From the NCBI GenBank assembly GCA_036877525.1, contig JAZGTH010000073.1, positions 1,178,001 through 1,242,000 on the forward strand: DNA of 64,000 nt. The letters are read 5' to 3'. The notes under the pieces were generated by a model. It did not search any database, was not told where the DNA came from, and saw only the letters and a program-made list of their open reading frames with translations. This stretch comes from Chromobotia macracanthus. Its lineage: Eukaryota; Chordata; Actinopteri; Cypriniformes; Botiidae. Positions 60,991 to 64,000 of the stretch are shown piece by piece (the first letter of the stretch is position 1; every line of letters starts with the position of its first letter). Position numbers and translations under genes: made by a program.

Positions 60991-61268
60991 AGGGATACTT
61001 TACCCATTAACTTTTTCATCACTTACCCTCATGTAATTCCAAACCTGTATGACTTTTTTTTCTGTGGAATACAAATGAAGGTATTTTGAGTCTCAGTGGT
61101 TTTGTGTCCACACAACGAAAGTCATTGGGTGCCACTGTTGTTTGGTTTCCAGCATACTTCAGAATATCTTCTTTTGTGTTCCTCAGAAGCAAGAAAGTCA
61201 TAGAGGTTTGGAATTTCATGAGGGTGAGTAAATGATGGAATGGATTCATTTTTGGGTGAACTATCCCT
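60991..61268. mobile_element. TTAA-flanked MITE with terminal inverted repeats
   Basis: The left end AGGGATACTTTACCCATTAA and the right end (minus strand) AGGGATAGTTCACCCAAAAA are inverted repeats. TTAA flanks both sides (60987-60990 and 61269-61272), a target-site duplication typical of piggyBac and Kolobok elements. The 278-bp interior contains TCACTTACCCTCATGTAATT and no transposase frame. This family is very abundant in cyprinid genomes. Confidence 0.85.
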
Positions 61269-61272
61269 TTAA

Positions 61273-61744
61273 GACTCCCAGGGGAATAAATTAAACTCAT
61301 ACCTAAAGAAAACTTCAGAAATACACAGTTTCACAAATACACAGTAAACAACTACTGCAGGCTGTTGTTTATTACAGTACCTGCATCTCTTCTCAATAAC
61401 TATGGTAATGGGTACAGAAAGCACATCCATGGATAATGATGACATCAAACAATTCTCTGCATTAAAATTCATTATGCACTTCCAGTAAATCAAAGTAATG
61501 GATATTCTTTGTACATGTATTTGTTTTGAGACAGTAAGATTAAGATGCTGCTGCTGGACGAATGAGGTGGACACAAACTGATCACAGATTACAGCATGCA
61601 ATATAATGTAAAGCTTAGTAAGAGCATGAACTGTAAACTTCCCCCTTGCCAATCATAAAACTGCAAAGTATGAATTCAGATTTATCTAGGTTCCTAAGGC
61701 TTTTACACAGTTTGGGTCAAATCACACATTCTTTATATATTCAA
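61273..61744. other. Intergenic, nothing recognised
   Basis: AT-rich DNA with no gene or repeat boundary. Confidence 0.5.
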
Positions 61745-61910
61745 TAACACTTTATTTTAGTGTGTGTCTTTGTTACACATTACATACTATAGTAAACAAC
61801 AAATTATGCATATTTACATGATTCTGACCCTATAGTAAGTACATAGTTAGTTAATATTACTCAGTATTTAAATGTTTTAATTTCACTGTAACAAAGTCAC
61901 AGTGTCAGAA
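61745..61910. mobile_element. Degenerate DNA transposon fragment (AACACTTTATTTTAG type)
   Basis: The left end AACACTTTATTTTAGTGTGT followed by CTTTGTTACA is mirrored near the right by TGTAACAAAGTCACAGTGT in inverted orientation. The interior has CCTATAGTAAGTACATAGTT and TAATATTACTCAGTATTTAA, words I associate with a common cyprinid MITE. The right boundary is uncertain. Confidence 0.6.
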
Positions 61911-64000
61911 CAGTGATTTCCTTGGTGTCACAATTTTAAGGAATATTTCAGGAAAAAAATGTATAAGTGCATTTTTGTCATTAAAATGAGTTTCACAATA
62001 ACAAATTCAATAGCAATTTAACAGTTTATCTGTTCGATGTGCTATGTAGAAATGTGTTTATGTGTTTTAAGCTAGCTAGGCTAATTTTATGTTAGATAAT
62101 AGTTTTATCTAAAATATCTAAATGTTCTCACAACAAAAAACATATGGGATGTGTGTGTAACGGTTTAAACATGATAAAACATCAAAGTAACATATTCACA
62201 TACTGTGTCTAACATGTAACCCTTTTAATGACCAGGGTTTGTGGATGGTTGACATAACCAACCATCTTTAATGTGGCTCAGGAGAGGGAGGTACAACAAA
62301 AGGACTCATCACTCATGTGCTGTGCAGATCAGAGCTGCATGCTGAAGTCCCTGCCTTCCACCTCCAGAAACGAGAACCACTGGCAGAGGCTCTAGTCAGA
62401 CTGGCTTTTCCACCAGCAGTGCCGACTGTCACTGTCACAGCTATTGTCAAAAACATGATCAAATACTCTTCCACTCTGCTGCCTGACACACACACATATA
62501 CTGAGGCACACTGTCAAAGAACACAGAAGATTAGTAGATGCAACTTGCAGCATACATTGTTATGCATGGACTCTGAGCAGTTAAAAGTTAAATATATTTA
62601 TTGGGAACCACAGGAAGAGAAGGCTAGCAGAGAACAAAATGAACATCAGCCCAGGATGAGCTCCATTCATTTCACACCAGCATGTGCACCAGAGTCCCAT
62701 GCTAATTAGTCAATGTCCAGACACATTAGGCACAGGGCTGGAATGTAGAAGTGACTGCAGGATGTTTCAAATCAGTGTAATAGATTTTTTGTTCACAATC
62801 TAACACTATGTAAAACATATTGTATGTGGATATTTTCAGTCTCAGACCTGTCAAGGTACGACCCATTTACAGATTTTTTATTATCTAGACATATAAGCAC
62901 TTTAGCTATGAATAAATATACCAATGCAATGAGGACAAGAAAATAGGCCCAGAACTTCCAAATCTGCAGATTTCTTTTATTGTTCTGTTGTTATTTTCCT
63001 CCACATCCAGAGACTGCAGATAAGGAACACAGGACCGAATAACTCGTAGCCCATTCCAATTCCAAGAAATGTTTACACACCCATATTTATTATTCATAGA
63101 TGTAGGACATTTTCTTTCGAAAGACGAAAACACAAAACGTACATGATAAACTGCTGTACCCTTTCAGAATGTCCTATATTTGTCCACTGCTAAAGTGAAT
63201 CAGAACGCTTTCTTATGAATGCTAGTCTTTATACTTCATCTCTTATAATGCTTACACTAAGGTGGAATGCCTGAGAATACCAAATTATTCCCTCTGGGCC
63301 ACAAACAACTTCCAAAAAGTGCTTATCTATGACATTTTAAGCTTACTTTCTGCAAGATTAGAGGAGGAGAAATTACACCGCCAGTCGATAAACGCTACCA
63401 CAAAGAGCCCTACACATCAAGATAAGGGAGGCTGTGCCTGACAGCTGAAAAGAAAGCAGTGGATTTTTTTCATAAAACAGAGACTGCAAAATAAATTTTA
63501 AATTATCAAGCAGCAGTTCGGTGTTAAACCTGAAGCAGAGGCTTTGTGGTCAAAAGGTCAAAGTAAACAGCTGCAAAGACAGATGGATTAATCATTGCTG
63601 GGCAACAGCATCAATACTGTAATACTCTCCCTCTAGAACTGGAAAGAAAGTTCTTTTCAACAAAAACTTTTCAAATTATATAACACAATATGATGTTCCA
63701 CTAAATCAAATTAAGGACCTCAAAATACATTGATAAGCTCAGTTTTTTACTGCATTGACATATCTCCTATTAAAACAATAAGTTTAGGTAGGGCAAATGG
63801 AATCTTACTCCTTTTTGATTAAACAGCCAATAGGCAATAGTTAAATCATAGTCATAAATCATGATTTGCTACTTGCTAGTTGGTGGAAGGTTTTGGGGTT
63901 GAGGTAATGCTTTTGATCTGTTTTATTAAGAGGAGAAAGAGTTCTTTTTAAAATGTATCAGCATGTATCAGTGATTTTTGTCAGTGTTTAGCAGTACACT
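61911..64000. other. Intergenic, no gene recognised
   Basis: AT-rich with a slightly richer stretch at 62300-62500. A 130-codon frame beginning near 62317 has an ATG but no recognisable product or exon boundaries, and is not supported as a gene. Confidence 0.5.

Noticed and set aside
61269..61652. 127-codon minus-strand frame next to the TTAA MITE
   Set aside because: No transposase motifs and no similarity I recognise. AT-rich chance frame.
62317..62709. 130-codon plus-strand frame
   Set aside because: No recognised domain, no exon boundaries, and simple CACACA sequence inside it.
1..64000. CRISPR arrays, operons or other prokaryotic systems
   Set aside because: No spaced direct repeats of suitable form. 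Intron structure and repeat content are vertebrate.
1..64000. Endogenous retrovirus or LTR element
   Set aside because: I saw no long terminal repeats, primer-binding site or reverse-transcriptase-like frame.

Overview
The window is vertebrate genomic DNA, most likely from a cyprinid (carp/zebrafish-type) fish. It is AT-rich and CpG-poor. It has long introns with canonical GT-AG junctions, vertebrate poly(A) signals, long microsatellites, tRNA-derived SINEs and several families of small non-autonomous DNA transposons of the sort common in cyprinid genomes. There is nothing prokaryotic in it.

The left half (about 1-35.8 kb) carries one clear protein-coding gene on the plus strand, khdrbs2 (SLM-1, a STAR-family RNA-binding splicing regulator). 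Eight coding exons, 2 to 9, can be placed to the base: 6749-6876, 16708-16824, 19833-19979, 23837-23964, 26263-26461, 33075-33157, 33291-33349 and 35121-35218 (stop TAA). All junctions keep frame. Together the exons encode 318 complete residues plus a split codon. If exon 1 (upstream of the window) adds about 30 residues, the protein is 349 aa, the human length. In order the exons encode the end of the QUA1 region, the KH domain with a GPRG loop, QUA2, an RG/proline-rich linker, a tyrosine-rich segment and the conserved C-terminal tail. Introns range from 133 bp (intron 7) to 9.8 kb (intron 2) and hold SINEs, a hAT-like element with target-site duplications, Tc1-like and TTAA-type MITEs, and blocks of balanced composition that could be conserved enhancers. 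Several features suggest regulated splicing: a NAGNAG acceptor at exon 9, an in-frame alternative donor in exon 6, a candidate poison exon before exon 2, and a very short intron 7 whose retention would truncate the protein.

The right half (about 35.8-64 kb) has no gene I can identify with confidence. Two weak gene-like assemblies deserve testing. One is a possible three-exon transcript at about 36.1-39.1 kb, with two good donors, two good acceptors and an AATAAA. The other is a possible small gene at 40.24-42.55 kb: a CCAAT box, a TATA box, a short ATG exon, an open frame of 115 codons and tandem AATAAA signals, encoding a protein I do not recognise. The remainder is AT-rich intergenic DNA with MITEs, one SINE, microsatellites and a few CNE-like blocks.
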